Source of the DNA: Paraburkholderia panacisoli
Lineage (GTDB): Bacteria > Pseudomonadota > Gammaproteobacteria > Burkholderiales > Burkholderiaceae
Length of the DNA: 64,000 bases
Direction of reading: 5' to 3'
Assembly (NCBI RefSeq): GCF_008369935.1
Contig: NZ_VTUZ01000030.1
Coordinates: 62,001 to 126,000, forward strand
Shown here: positions 44,144 to 53,001 of the stretch, piece after piece
Layout: each line of letters starts with the position of its first letter
Position numbering within the stretch: the first letter of the stretch is position 1
Program-made: the position numbers and the translations under genes
The notes under the pieces: generated by a model
Databases searched by the model: none
Told to the model about the DNA's origin: nothing
Seen by the model: the letters and a program-made list of their open reading frames with translations, nothing else

Positions 44144-44608
44144 ATGACCCAGGATGACCTGACCTTTTTGCCCTTGCGGGTGACACGCGTTGGTGCCGGC
44201 GGCAAGCGAAGCTTCGACCGTGCGGACAAGCAACGACTGATTGATGCCTGCCTGCAACCGGGCGCATCGCTGTCTGGCCTGGCTCTGAAGGCTGGGGTGA
44301 ATGCCAACCAGTTGCGCAAATGGGTTCAGTTGCGTGAACAGGCAAATGCCCCTGTGAAGGACGGCATGGTCGTTACGTCATCAGCCTTCGTGCCGGTCGT
44401 CGCGATCGATGACCCTGCGCCGGCGCTGGCTCCGGCACGCGCTGCGTGGCCCTTGCCTGACCCGGAGCGCTCGCCTGTGTCGCCACGAGCGGCACTGGCG
44501 GCGCGGCTGTCGGCTCAGTTGCCCAACGGCGTGAAGCTCGAGCTCGAATGTTCAGGACACGATGCCGCACTCGTGAGCGCGATGGTTGCCGCATTGGGAG
44601 CGTCCTGA
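44144..44608 (+). CDS. tnpA: IS66 accessory protein TnpA
   Basis: A 154-aa DNA-binding accessory protein of IS66 with an HTH (PGASLSGLALKAGVNANQLRKW) near residues 42-63. I choose MTQDDLTFLPLRV at 44144 because the family begins there; the frame is open to 44111. The C-terminus VKLELECSGHDAALVSAMV fits TnpA. Its stop overlaps the tnpB start by one base (TGATG). Needed for transposition along with TnpB and TnpC in IS66. Confidence 0.88.
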   Translation: MTQDDLTFLPLRVTRVGAGGKRSFDRADKQRLIDACLQPGASLSGLALKAGVNANQLRKWVQLREQANAPVKDGMVVTSSAFVPVVAIDDPAPALAPARAAWPLPDPERSPVSPRAALAARLSAQLPNGVKLELECSGHDAALVSAMVAALGAS

Positions 44609-44961
44609 TGTTCCGGTTCGAGGCGGACCTGAAGGTCTTCCTGCATCGTGAGCCGATCGACTTCCGTGCCGGCATCAACAGCCTGGTGGCACTGGTCGAG
44701 CAGTCCATGCAACTCGATCCGTTTGCGCGTGCCGTGTTTGCCTTCCACAATCGCAGACGCAACCGGGTCAAGTTACTGCTCTACGAGCGCACCGGCTTCT
44801 GGCTGCTGCTGCGGCGCCTTGAGCAGGACCACTTCGTCTGGCCACGTCAACCACAGGCGGTAATCGAGTTGACGACCGAACAACTGCATTGGCTCCTTGA
44901 GGGCATTGACGTTGACGCAGTGCGGCGCCATCCATCACGGAGGTACCGTCACGCGAGTTGA
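44608..44961 (+). CDS. tnpB: IS66 accessory protein TnpB
   Basis: A 117-aa protein with the family sequence VFLHREPIDFRAGINSLVALVEQ and LYERTGFWLLLRRLEQDHFVWP. It is the IS66 Orf2 protein and is unrelated to RNA-guided TnpB. The start overlaps the tnpA stop. Function in transposition is not understood in detail. Length is normal and the gene is intact. Confidence 0.93.
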   Translation: MFRFEADLKVFLHREPIDFRAGINSLVALVEQSMQLDPFARAVFAFHNRRRNRVKLLLYERTGFWLLLRRLEQDHFVWPRQPQAVIELTTEQLHWLLEGIDVDAVRRHPSRRYRHAS

Positions 44962-45055
44962 ACGCCGGGGCGTTGCCGGTAAAACAACGGAGCGACTAGA
45001 CGGTTACAAATTCCCGTAAACCCATCGCACGCAGTTCTTCGCTACCCATGGGAGC

Positions 45056-46438
45056 ATGAACGAAGACGATTTCTCCCAATTGCCGCCGGCCGCCCAAGCC
45101 TATATCCGTGAACTCGAGACACGCAACCGGCAACTGGGCGAGCGGGTTGCCCAACTGGAGGAGCAGTTCCGCCTGGCGCAGAGCAAGCGCTTCGCGCCGA
45201 GCAGCGAGAAGCTCAGGGATCGCGTCTTCGACGAGGCCGAACAGATCGCCGCCACCGAGCGCGATGACGATGATGCCGTCGATGCCGAAGACACGGTCGC
45301 GCTGCCCAATACTGGCCTGCCAGATGTACCCGGGCCGGCACGAAACAGGTCCGGACGCAAACCGCTGCCAGCGCACCTGCCACGTCAGCGCATCGAATAC
45401 GACCTGCCCGAAGAGCAGAAGGTCTGTCCATGCTGCGCAAACGCACTTCACCGCATGGGCGAAGAGGTCAGCGAACAATTGCATATCGAGGTGAAGGCGT
45501 CCGTGCTGCAGCACGTGCGCTTCAAGTACGCGTGCCGCCACTGCGAACGCCATGCCGAACGCACGCCGGTGATCACCGCATCGATGCCAGCGCAGCCGTT
45601 GCCGGGCAGCAATGCCAGTGCGGCGATGATCGCCACCGTCACCGCAGGAAAGTACGTCGATGGTACGCCGCTGTACCGGATGGCTCACGCGCTCGTGCGC
45701 GCAGATATCGAAGTCGGGCGTGGCACGCTGGCAAACTGGATCATCCGGCCCGCTGAACTGCATTACAGCCGGCTCTATGAGGCATTACGCAGGACGCTGC
45801 TGTCGCAGCCGTTGATTCATGGCGATGAGACAACAGTGCAGGTGCTCAAGGAGCCTGGCAAGGCTGCGCAGAGCACATCGTATATGTGGGTCTACCGCAG
45901 TGCCGAAGACTGTGCGCAGCCGGTCGTGCTGTTCGACTACCAGCCCGGGCGCGGGCAGGAATATCCTCAAGCGTTCCTCGCCGGCTATGAAGGCCTGCTG
46001 ATGACGGACGGATACGCCGCCTGGCGCACGCTCGAAGGTCCAACCCACTTCGGCTGCCTGGCTCACGCCCGTCGAGCCTTCGTCGACGCGCTCAAGGGCA
46101 TGAAGAAACCCGGCGGCCGTGCCGCGCAGGCACTGGAATACTTCAAGGCGCTCTATCAGGTCGAGGCGCTGGCCAAAGCCGATCTGCCCGAAGGCGAGAC
46201 GCGCGCTGACTACACATACCGGCTGCGCCAGCAGCACAGCGTGCCACTACTCGAAGCGTTCAGAAAGTGGCTGGACGAACAGGCGCCGCAGGTCCTGCCA
46301 GAAAGCCTGCTGGGCAAGGCGATCTCATATACACGCAAGCAGTGGACATATCTCAGTCGCTACGTGAGCGACGGGCGTGCCCCCGTCGACAATAACGTCA
46401 TAGAACGAGACATCAGACCATTCTGGACGGGGCGTTCA
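45056..46438 (+). pseudogene. tnpC: IS66 transposase TnpC, 5' part (split)
   Basis: DDE transposase of IS66. It shows the N-terminal coiled coil (ELETRNRQLGERVAQLEEQF), a zinc-binding part (VCPCCANALHRMGEE, YACRHCERHAERTP) and the catalytic core with QPLIHGDETTVQVL (first Asp), LMTDGYAAWRTL (second Asp) and APVDNNVIERDIRPF (Glu). Homology stops at TGRS (46436-46438), where a serine-recombinase element is inserted. The frame stays open for another 300 bases through the antisense of the recombinase gene and would give a chimeric 560-aa product ending at 46738. The missing C-terminus is at 49035-49268. Confidence 0.9.
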
Positions 46439-48514
46439 TTGTGCACCTCCTTGCGAAACCTCGGTAAACATTGGGAGTTGCCCTTCAACTTCGTTGCGAC
46501 ACGGGCGATGTTTGCGCGTCAGCGCAGCTGTAACTGCCTCAGTGCGCAGATCGCTCGCGCGAATCTGCCACGGGGCATCGGGCATTACCTGCTCGGCGGG
46601 AAGAATCTTGTCGTTGATCAGACGCCGGATCATGTAGTGGGTAACACCAAGCGCTTTCGCCGCTTCGGACATCGTCAACCAGTCACCATCCTTCTCAGCC
46701 GACTTGTACGCATAGATATCGCGCACTCGCCGTATTGAGCTGACCCGATGCGCAGTCCAGGTCTTGCCCTGGCCCGTGCGTATGCCCATCCGGTTTAGTG
46801 AGGCGGCAATGTCCTGATCAGACCATCGGGTTGCCATGCTTCGGATAACCGCGAGCGCTTCGTCGGAGGTGCTGCACCCGTGCTCTCCGGTCCTGGGCTT
46901 GCGGATCCGCACCTGCGAGTGTTGACCACCGTGCCAATGAATCGTGAGAATGACTTCGCGCGTCAACTCGTCCACGTCCGCGACTATATCGACGATCAAC
47001 GCCCGAACCAGCTGCTGGCGTGTGCGCATGTTGACGCCTGGAGCATTCCAGGCAGCATCGAGGTCCTCGGCCAACTTCGTGAAATCGGGAGCAGGAGCCG
47101 ATGCTGCCGGTGCAAGCGCCGCCTCAAGGCGCGCCTGACAGGCCTGCACACGATGCAAGGCCGCTTCCCAGTTCTTCTCCAGTTGCGCGGCAATCAAACG
47201 ATTATCGGGGTCGCAGGCAGCGTAGCGGCGCTCTGCCAGCGTGGCTTCGTATCGGGCCTGCTGCAGCTCAAGTTCGATGATCCGCCGCTGCTCGTTCATG
47301 GAATCCATACGCATCTGCTCGGCCAGCAAGGCCGCCTCTATCGCCATCGGCTCGACGACACGCATCAGCTCTCTTGCGATCGCGACGTCTATCCGGGAGC
47401 CGCCGAAGCTCATGCACTTCGGCGGCAGATCAAAGCGATAGCATCGATAGACCGGTCGCGGGGTGCGTCCAGTATAGGCCACCGACAGGCGCCGGCCGCA
47501 ACGCGCGCATCCAAGCATCCCTGCAAGCAGGGCTCGCCCGCCACGTCCAGATTTTACGTCGCCCGCCTTGCCATAGGCGTTGGCGGCGAGCACCTTCTGG
47601 TTGCGTTCGAACTCCGCCCAGTCGATGTAACCTTCGTGGTGCTCTTTGAGTATGACCTCCCACTGATCAAACGGCTTACGATGCTTGTACGTCTTGTGTG
47701 CACGGCCATCAACGATGGTCGTCTGGCTGCCACTCTTGCCATATGCATAAGCTCCGGCGTAGAACGGATTCCTAAGCACTGATATGACGTTGCGATAACG
47801 TATCAACGTCCAGTCGAATTGCGTCAGCGTCCTGCCGTCGGTCGGTCTTGGAAAGTGGATCTGTTCGGCCAGCAACGACAGGAAGGCCTGGCGCGCGCTG
47901 CCCAGTTCACGAAAGCGGGCAAAGATCAGGCGTATGACCTCCTGAAGCCGCTGGTCTGGATCCAGGCCTAGCCCAATATCACGGTGCCAGAGATAGCCGA
48001 TTGGTACGCTAATGCGCAGTTCGCCCCGCTGAGCCTTGGCGCGAGCTGCATCCAACATCCTTGTTCGAAGTACGTTGAGCTCGAATTCGCTGATGCTACC
48101 CTTCATGCCCAGCAGCAACCGGTCGTTTGGTCGACAAGGATCGTACACACCATCAAGATCAATAACCCTCGCCTGAACGAGACCGCACAGTTCGAGCAGA
48201 TGGTGCCAGTCACGTCCATTGCGGGCAAGACGTGATGCATCCAGACAAAGGACCGCGCCGACTTCGCCGGCGCACAGCAACGCCACCAGCCGCTCAAAAC
48301 CGGGCCTCGCGACCGTACCGCTGGCCGAGCGGCCGAGATCATCATCGATCACCTCGATGTCACGAAATCCGCGACGCTTTGCTTCTCCCACCAGCTCGTA
48401 CTGGCGACGCTTGCTCTCGAGGTTCATCTGGACCTGAGCCTGCGTCGACTGTCGGACATAAACTACTGCTTTGCGCTGGAGCAGAGGCGCTGGCAGACGA
48501 TCAGTGTTCGTCAT
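46436..48514 (-). CDS. Large serine recombinase
   Basis: A 692-aa site-specific recombinase. The N-terminal catalytic domain has the Ser in KAVVYVRQSTQAQVQMNLES, followed by ASRLARNGRDWHHLLELC. A recombinase domain (SARQAFLSLLAEQIHFPRP, SVLRNPFYAGAYAYG), a zinc ribbon (MLGCARCGRRLSV, PVYRCYRF) and a coiled coil (about residues 400-480) follow. The C-terminus adds an excisionase-like HTH (LTMSEAAKALGVTHYMIRRL), unusual for phage integrases but known in mobile recombinases. The start MTNTDRLPAPLLQ at 48514 overlaps the small gene upstream by 14 bases. It probably inserted the nested element into tnpC. Confidence 0.92.
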   Translation of the reverse strand: MTNTDRLPAPLLQRKAVVYVRQSTQAQVQMNLESKRRQYELVGEAKRRGFRDIEVIDDDLGRSASGTVARPGFERLVALLCAGEVGAVLCLDASRLARNGRDWHHLLELCGLVQARVIDLDGVYDPCRPNDRLLLGMKGSISEFELNVLRTRMLDAARAKAQRGELRISVPIGYLWHRDIGLGLDPDQRLQEVIRLIFARFRELGSARQAFLSLLAEQIHFPRPTDGRTLTQFDWTLIRYRNVISVLRNPFYAGAYAYGKSGSQTTIVDGRAHKTYKHRKPFDQWEVILKEHHEGYIDWAEFERNQKVLAANAYGKAGDVKSGRGGRALLAGMLGCARCGRRLSVAYTGRTPRPVYRCYRFDLPPKCMSFGGSRIDVAIARELMRVVEPMAIEAALLAEQMRMDSMNEQRRIIELELQQARYEATLAERRYAACDPDNRLIAAQLEKNWEAALHRVQACQARLEAALAPAASAPAPDFTKLAEDLDAAWNAPGVNMRTRQQLVRALIVDIVADVDELTREVILTIHWHGGQHSQVRIRKPRTGEHGCSTSDEALAVIRSMATRWSDQDIAASLNRMGIRTGQGKTWTAHRVSSIRRVRDIYAYKSAEKDGDWLTMSEAAKALGVTHYMIRRLINDKILPAEQVMPDAPWQIRASDLRTEAVTAALTRKHRPCRNEVEGQLPMFTEVSQGGAQ

Positions 48515-48704
48515 CGTCAGACTCCTTGCCGATGGCGACGCCTGCGCTCTGGAGCAGCACGTTCGCAAGGTGTGTGATTGCCCGTGCGCGCTGTGCCGCG
48601 CTCATTCCCTGAAGCTCGGCGGTGTCGAACCTCAGACTCATCTGAGACAGCGTCAGTGCAGGCGGTTGTGGGCGTAGCAGTACGTCCCTTGGCAGCTTGT
48701 CCAT
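48501..48704 (-). CDS. Small accessory protein upstream of the serine recombinase
   Basis: A 67-aa protein starting MDKLPRDVLLRPQPPALTLSQ and ending GKESDDDEH. It overlaps the recombinase start by 14 bases and is read in the same direction, so the two are probably coupled. It is helical and acidic at the end and resembles nothing I can name. Small genes of this kind travel with such recombinases; a control protein is a guess. Confidence 0.6.
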   Translation of the reverse strand: MDKLPRDVLLRPQPPALTLSQMSLRFDTAELQGMSAAQRARAITHLANVLLQSAGVAIGKESDDDEH

Positions 48705-48957
48705 TGCGTTTCTCCCGGACGGTAGTGGAACCGTCCGACGAGTGTGCTCGCAAGCGCCAGTCAACCAGCAGCCGGTCGAGTTCGCTCAGCACCGCAACTG
48801 TGACGCGCGGCTCGCCCAACGCCATGGCAGAACACATGACGCGATCCAGCATCCACGCCGACACCACCCTCACTACGCCTGGGCTGGCCTCGACGTGCAC
48901 CACGCGACCGCCGCTTCGCTCCTCGACGTCTCGTACCTTGACGCGACGCCCATACAA
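48517..48957 (-). CDS. DUF5372-like small protein
   Basis: The reading frame gives HPLYGRRVKVRDVEERSGGRV, with HYRW just upstream, reminiscent of the HPFHPLxGR opening of DUF5372 proteins that accompany mobile recombinase genes. The family-like part covers about the first 75 codons; the rest overlaps the next small gene in another frame and looks Arg/Thr-rich, so it may be partly out of frame. The true start probably lies upstream of the first ATG (48957), since coding-like sequence continues to about 49005 without an ATG. Function unknown. Confidence 0.5.
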   Translation of the reverse strand: MYGRRVKVRDVEERSGGRVVHVEASPGVVRVVSAWMLDRVMCSAMALGEPRVTVAVLSELDRLLVDWRLRAHSSDGSTTVREKRNGQAAKGRTATPTTACTDAVSDESEVRHRRASGNERGTARTGNHTPCERAAPERRRRHRQGV

Positions 48958-49034
48958 AGGATGCCAACGGTAATGGACTTCAACTTCCTGCCCGATATGG
49001 GCAGAATGATCGCGAACTGTGTACAGGCCGATCC

Positions 49035-49268
49035 TCCTGGCTGTTTAGTGACACGGTTGCCGGAGCGAAAGCAAGCGCGATGGTGTACAGCCTGATGTTG
49101 ACGTGCCGCGCCTGCGGCGTCGAGCCATACGCGTACCTGCTGCATGTGCTGACCGAATTGCCGCAGCGTGCTCCCGACGCGGACGTCAGCGATCTCTTGC
49201 CGTTCAACTTCGATCCGCAGGACCCCCTGCGGGATGCGAAGCCGCAGGATTCGACGAACACGCCCTGA
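49035..49268 (+). pseudogene. tnpC: IS66 transposase TnpC, 3' part (split)
   Basis: The frame resumes as SWLFSDTVAGAKASAMVYSL and continues YAYLLHVLTELPQRAPDADV and LLPFNF, the normal IS66 TnpC C-terminus, ending at TGA 49266-49268. Joined to 45056-46438 it gives a transposase of about 539 aa. Excision of the nested element could in principle restore the gene. Confidence 0.88.
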
Positions 49269-49495
49269 TATGCGAAAGTGCACTGCTCAAGAGCATGCTT
49301 CGGACGTCATCGTTGCGACAACTTCGCGGTGCGTCCATGCTCGCCCCTATGAAGCCATCATCGCCAGTCGTGTCGCAGATGCCGGCGCGTAACAGCACGA
49401 CGGGATGGGAGTTCTCTGCAGCGGGAGCAGGTCCGGGAGGCCGGTTAAAATATCGCCTCGCGTCACTTCGCGCAGCAATCGGAGAAAAGCATCCC

Positions 49496-50623
49496 ATGAC
49501 CAGGACGAACCGCAGGTCCGTGAGCATTGCCCCGGGCCACAACAAGGCCAGTCTGTCAAAAGGCCAGAAGGCATTCAACACGCTCATCCGGCAGATTGAA
49601 AAGCGGCGTCACCGTCTCGGCGCGTGGGAGGTGGTCGGGCCAGTCTTCCAGAAAAAATACACCGACGAGTTCCTTCCACTCGAGAAGATCTGCACGGATT
49701 TGCAGGTGAAGATGGTTCATTGCCTTGAGCAGGCCTACGACCAGAAAGGATTGACGAAATCCGAACGCCGCACGATCTCGGAGCTGATCACCGGCCTGGC
49801 GGGCGATCTGATCGAAGAGCAGGACGATGCGCAACTGAAAGCCATTTACAACAGGCATAGTCAATCCGACTATGACAGCGAAGCAGCGGCCGAACTTGAG
49901 GACATGAAGTCTGTGCTGGAGGCGATGCTCGGTGCGGAACTGGGCGACGATATCGACATGAGCTCACCGGAAGATCTGTTGCAGCGGGCGCACGCGAAAA
50001 TGGAAGAGCAACAGGCGCGGGAAGCGGCTGAAAATCAGGCCAAAGAGGAACATCGTGCCAAACGGAAAAAGTCGGCGAAGCAGCTCGCCGCGCAGGCGCG
50101 GCAGGAGCAGGAGCAGGCACAGCTAAGCCAGTCCATCCGCGAGGTCTATCGCAAACTTGCCAGTGCCCTTCATCCCGATCGTGAACCGGATCCCCAGGAG
50201 CGCCAGCGCAAGACCACACTGATGCAGCGGGCCAACCAGGCCTATGGCAAAAACAATCTGTTACAGCTGCTGGAATTGCAGTTGGAGCTTGAACATATCG
50301 ATCAGAGCGCGATCAACAATATCAGCGAAGACCGGCTGAAGCATTACAACGCGATCCTGAAGGAGCAACTCGGCGAACTGGATCAGGAAATCCTGCATGT
50401 CGAAGCTCGATTCAGGCACGCCTATGGAATTCCGCCATTCATCGACATCTCTCCTGACACAGTCGTGCGCAACCTCACGGGCGACATCTCAGGAATTCAG
50501 CAAAGCGTACGCGACCTGAAACAAGACCTGCTGGTGTTCGAAGAGATCAGGACACTCAAGAGCTGGCTGAAGAGTGTCAAACGTCAGCACGCAACGCTTC
50601 ACTTCGACGAAATGCCGTTCTGA
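49496..50623 (+). CDS. J-domain protein carried as IS66 passenger
   Basis: A 375-aa protein, ATG at 49496 with GGAG about ten bases upstream. A Lys/Glu/Gln-rich coiled coil (residues 165-212) leads into a J-like domain SIREVYRKLASALHPDREPD with the HPD motif at 226-228, followed by RANQAYGKNNLLQLLELQLE. The N-terminal 160 residues and the C-terminal 110 have no domain I recognise. J proteins stimulate Hsp70 (DnaK) ATPase. It sits between tnpC and the right IS66 repeat, inside the transposed unit. A longer open frame upstream (to 49103) overlaps tnpC in another frame and is rejected as start. Confidence 0.85.
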   Translation: MTRTNRRSVSIAPGHNKASLSKGQKAFNTLIRQIEKRRHRLGAWEVVGPVFQKKYTDEFLPLEKICTDLQVKMVHCLEQAYDQKGLTKSERRTISELITGLAGDLIEEQDDAQLKAIYNRHSQSDYDSEAAAELEDMKSVLEAMLGAELGDDIDMSSPEDLLQRAHAKMEEQQAREAAENQAKEEHRAKRKKSAKQLAAQARQEQEQAQLSQSIREVYRKLASALHPDREPDPQERQRKTTLMQRANQAYGKNNLLQLLELQLELEHIDQSAINNISEDRLKHYNAILKEQLGELDQEILHVEARFRHAYGIPPFIDISPDTVVRNLTGDISGIQQSVRDLKQDLLVFEEIRTLKSWLKSVKRQHATLHFDEMPF

Positions 50624-50678
50624 GCGACTTCGAGGGTCGTGCCCCGAAAATCTCGCGTGTGCTGAAATTCGCGCTTAC

Positions 50679-50686
50679 CGTCTTTC
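50679..50686. repeat. Right 8-bp target-site duplication of IS66
   Basis: CGTCTTTC directly follows the right inverted repeat, which ends CGCTTAC at 50678. It is identical to 44052-44059. Confidence 0.9.
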
Positions 50687-50879
50687 CGTTGCCGCAATCA
50701 TCAATCTGGCATCCTAGCCAGCCCCCCGGAACGCGACTCACTCGGCGCCGACTTGGACGGCCGGACTCACACGATTCGGTACGCCCTCATTCGAGAATTG
50801 CTACCGGAACATGTATGAGTTGGCCGACACTCTAAGCTAGCTACCAAGATGGAGAAGTAGGTGCTCCGCTATTTCGGCA

Positions 50880-51310
50880 TCTGATCGCGCCCGCAAGAGG
50901 TAGCCTGAAAGAAGCTCCTCCACATACCGACTGCCATGCAATACAATCTTGCTCGCTTCCCCTTAGCGCGGCCGCCTGAAGAAAGACGATCTGAACTAGC
51001 CACCTTCGCTCCAGCCCCGCAGCTACACGATTCACTAGAAATAGACGCTTTGGTGTGCCGCGAAGGAACGATAGCATGTCCAATCCATGACCAGCCAACC
51101 CAATCGTGACCAACCAACAGGTCAAGCGTCGTATACCGGGAATCGGGTACCACGGGAGGGATTGCGCTCTTCCAGACATCAGAGGACGTCTGGCTTCCAT
51201 GGAGCGAAACAACTGTCCGCCCGTCGTTTGTTTCGAGACAAGTAATCTCTTGAAGGATTGCACACGAATTTCTGGACTGCTCTTCTGCTGAGGACATGGC
51301 TGCTCCACGA
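50880..51310 (-). pseudogene. Alpha/beta hydrolase remnant
   Basis: The minus strand reads ILQEITCLETNDGRTVVSLHGSQTSSDVWKSAIPPVVPDSRYTTL in two stretches, which is the start of an alpha/beta hydrolase with the oxyanion block LHGSQTSSDVW. It then jumps to LLVGHDWVGW, like the nucleophile elbow with Asp seen in dehalogenases, skipping the strand and helix normally between. The rest does not follow the fold. It lies downstream of the intact haloalkane dehalogenase on the same strand, so it may be an old relative. Confidence 0.5.
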
Positions 51311-51807
51311 AAAAAGATTGTAGGTGAGCCGCCAGAAACGCTCTTAATCAGACAGCGCGTTTGAAAGTCTCGACATAGCACTTGTGTTTCTGCTGGCTGC
51401 AGGTGCCCGCGGGTGAGATTGATCACACTCTCCCACCGCGGCTAACAAACGAGAAAGCAAACTCCAAAAGAGTTCTGGCCGGGCGTTAACAATGAGTAAG
51501 GGGCAATTCAGCGAAACGAAGACAGCCTCTACCCGGTTCCCGCTTGACGAATTTTGGGCTATGCCATCGCGCCGTGGCCATGATTGTCGAATCACAGCTA
51601 TACAAGATACGATACGGCTCGACCCCCGATGTGGGCTACGTTGGTAAGACGCAGTGCGCTCGCACACGGCCGAGTCTCTCCACCTGCATACGCCACGTCC
51701 GCGAGCGCGTTCACAAACCATCAAAAATCCAGCAGGGACATCGTGAGCTGTTCGGCGACAACGACGTAACTTCCGCAGCAAGAGAAAACGCTGATAAAGC
51801 TCCTGCT
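51311..51807. other. Region without recognised gene
   Basis: About 500 bases between the hydrolase remnant and the dehalogenase stop. Frames on both strands look non-coding. Confidence 0.4.
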
Positions 51808-52698
51808 TTAGGCCAATTTCCGAAGCCACTCCGCAACTGCGACACCAATCTCATGAGGGGAATCCTCCTGCAGGAAGTGACTCCCTTTAACTGTCACCTC
51901 CTCCTGATTTTTCCAGGTGCGACACAGCTCCCGCATATCGCCAACGAGGATACCGCCCGGATCGCCGTTAATGAACAGCTTCGGAACATCCGTCTCGGCC
52001 ATCCATCGTGAAAAATCATCAACAATTTTGGCCACCTGCTCAGGCTTCCCGTCGATCGGTATCTCACGTGGGAAGGTCAAGGTCGGCAGTCGATCTTCTC
52101 CCGCCCGGAGGTAGGGTCGCCTGTATACGTTCATTTCGACCTCTGACAGTTCGCGGATCGTGCGAGCGGGAAGTAATTTCTCAATAAAGATGTTGTCCCG
52201 CAATACCATTTCCTCACCTTTGGAAGATCGCAATCGTTCAAACGTGCTACGGACAATCGGGTCCATTTCGTCCAACGTTCTGGTGCGCACCATCGCTTCC
52301 AGGTAAGCAATGCCGCGCACGTCGCGTGCGTGGCGCCGTGCCCAGTCCATCCCAAGCGCGGCTCCCCAATCCTGTACCACCAAAACCACATCACGAGTCA
52401 CATCGATGCTTTCCAGAAAAGCATCGAGAAAACGTCGGTGCTGCACAAAACTGTATCGATTCGCATCGCCTTCTTCGAGCTTTTCAGAGTCGCCCATGCC
52501 AATGAGGTCTGGCGCAATACACCGTGCGTAGGGTGCCACGTGCGGTATCACGTTTCTCCAGATGTAAGAAGATGTCGGATTTCCGTGGAGGAAGACGACC
52601 GGCCGCCCGTCGCCCTCGTCGACGTACGCCATCTTTTTTCCATGAACTTCGCTGAAACGCTTAGGCTGCTCGTCGGTCGAAAACATCAGGTTCTCCAT
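51808..52698 (-). CDS. Haloalkane dehalogenase, HLD-II (LinB/DmbA-like)
   Basis: A 296-aa alpha/beta hydrolase that would hydrolyse carbon-halogen bonds to an alcohol and halide. The key residues fall at LinB positions plus two: nucleophile Asp110 and halide-binding Trp111 in VVQDWGAALG, Asn40 in FLHGNPTSSYIW, catalytic Glu134 in AYLEAMV and His274 in KGSHFLQEDSP. The cap domain lies between about residues 140 and 215. Total length equals LinB. ATG 52686 (MFSTDEQPKRF), with GGAGA before it, is an alternative start. It may act on a natural or man-made haloalkane. A frameshifted LysR gene lies about 300 bases upstream on the same strand. Confidence 0.92.
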   Translation of the reverse strand: MENLMFSTDEQPKRFSEVHGKKMAYVDEGDGRPVVFLHGNPTSSYIWRNVIPHVAPYARCIAPDLIGMGDSEKLEEGDANRYSFVQHRRFLDAFLESIDVTRDVVLVVQDWGAALGMDWARRHARDVRGIAYLEAMVRTRTLDEMDPIVRSTFERLRSSKGEEMVLRDNIFIEKLLPARTIRELSEVEMNVYRRPYLRAGEDRLPTLTFPREIPIDGKPEQVAKIVDDFSRWMAETDVPKLFINGDPGGILVGDMRELCRTWKNQEEVTVKGSHFLQEDSPHEIGVAVAEWLRKLA

Positions 52699-53001
52699 TG
52701 GTAAGGGTTTCCAGCAAGCCCGAGACGTGTCACGTGTCGACAGTTCCAGGCACTATCGAGACAGCCAACATCAGGGGCCATCGCAGTTAATCGACGGCGG
52801 CTGTCTGTGATATGCGCTCCTGCTCGAGAAATACCGGACGCCGCGCGCAGGTCACAGGCGTTCCGTAGAACACGTATCAGCAGGCCAGCCGCCGGAGGAA
52901 GTCCGGCATATCTCTTACGTAAGCACGCAACAAGGGGCGAAAAACTGAGACACTTTTGACGCATGGTTAACGATCACATAAAGCTTTACTCCAAGGCTCC
53001 C
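52699..53001. other. Promoter region of the dehalogenase, no gene
   Basis: Three hundred bases with no supported gene between the LysR pseudogene stop and the dehalogenase start. No clear operator is seen. Confidence 0.4.

Larger units (their letters stand above)
46439..49034 (-). mobile_element. Nested large-serine-recombinase element in tnpC
   Basis: A 2.6-kb segment interrupts tnpC between TGRS and SWLFSDT. It contains a large serine recombinase and two small upstream genes, all on the minus strand, so it is a self-contained unit with almost no spare DNA. The recombinase stop codon lies exactly at the left junction. Borders are inferred from where the tnpC reading resumes and could be off by about 15 bases, because TGRS can be read in frame on both sides. 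Confidence 0.75.
44060..50678 (+). mobile_element. 6.6-kb IS66 element with nested insertion and J-domain passenger
   Basis: The left end GTAAGCGCGAGTTTCTGCCC (44060-44079) and the right end (GTGCTGAAATTCGCGCTTAC, 50659-50678) are inverted repeats matching at 16 of 20 positions. Both ends are flanked by CGTCTTTC. Inside are tnpA, tnpB, a tnpC split by a serine-recombinase element, and a J-domain protein gene between tnpC and the right end. A standard IS66 is about 2.5 kb. The perfect duplication shows that the whole unit, or a form of it before the nested insertion, transposed here. Confidence 0.93.

Noticed and set aside
44548..44607. Twenty extra codons before IS66 tnpB
   Set aside because: The family starts at MFRFEADLKVFLH (44608), where the ATG overlaps the tnpA stop as is usual.
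46439..46738. C-terminal 100 codons of the tnpC open frame
   Set aside because: They are antisense to the end of the recombinase gene, not IS66 homology; the real TnpC C-terminus is at 49035-49268.
46880..47782. 300-aa plus-strand frame in the nested element
   Set aside because: Antisense to the serine recombinase, which has all expected domains.
49103..49495. N-terminal extension of the J-domain protein
   Set aside because: It overlaps tnpC in another frame and has no protein-like composition; the ATG at 49496 has a ribosome binding site.
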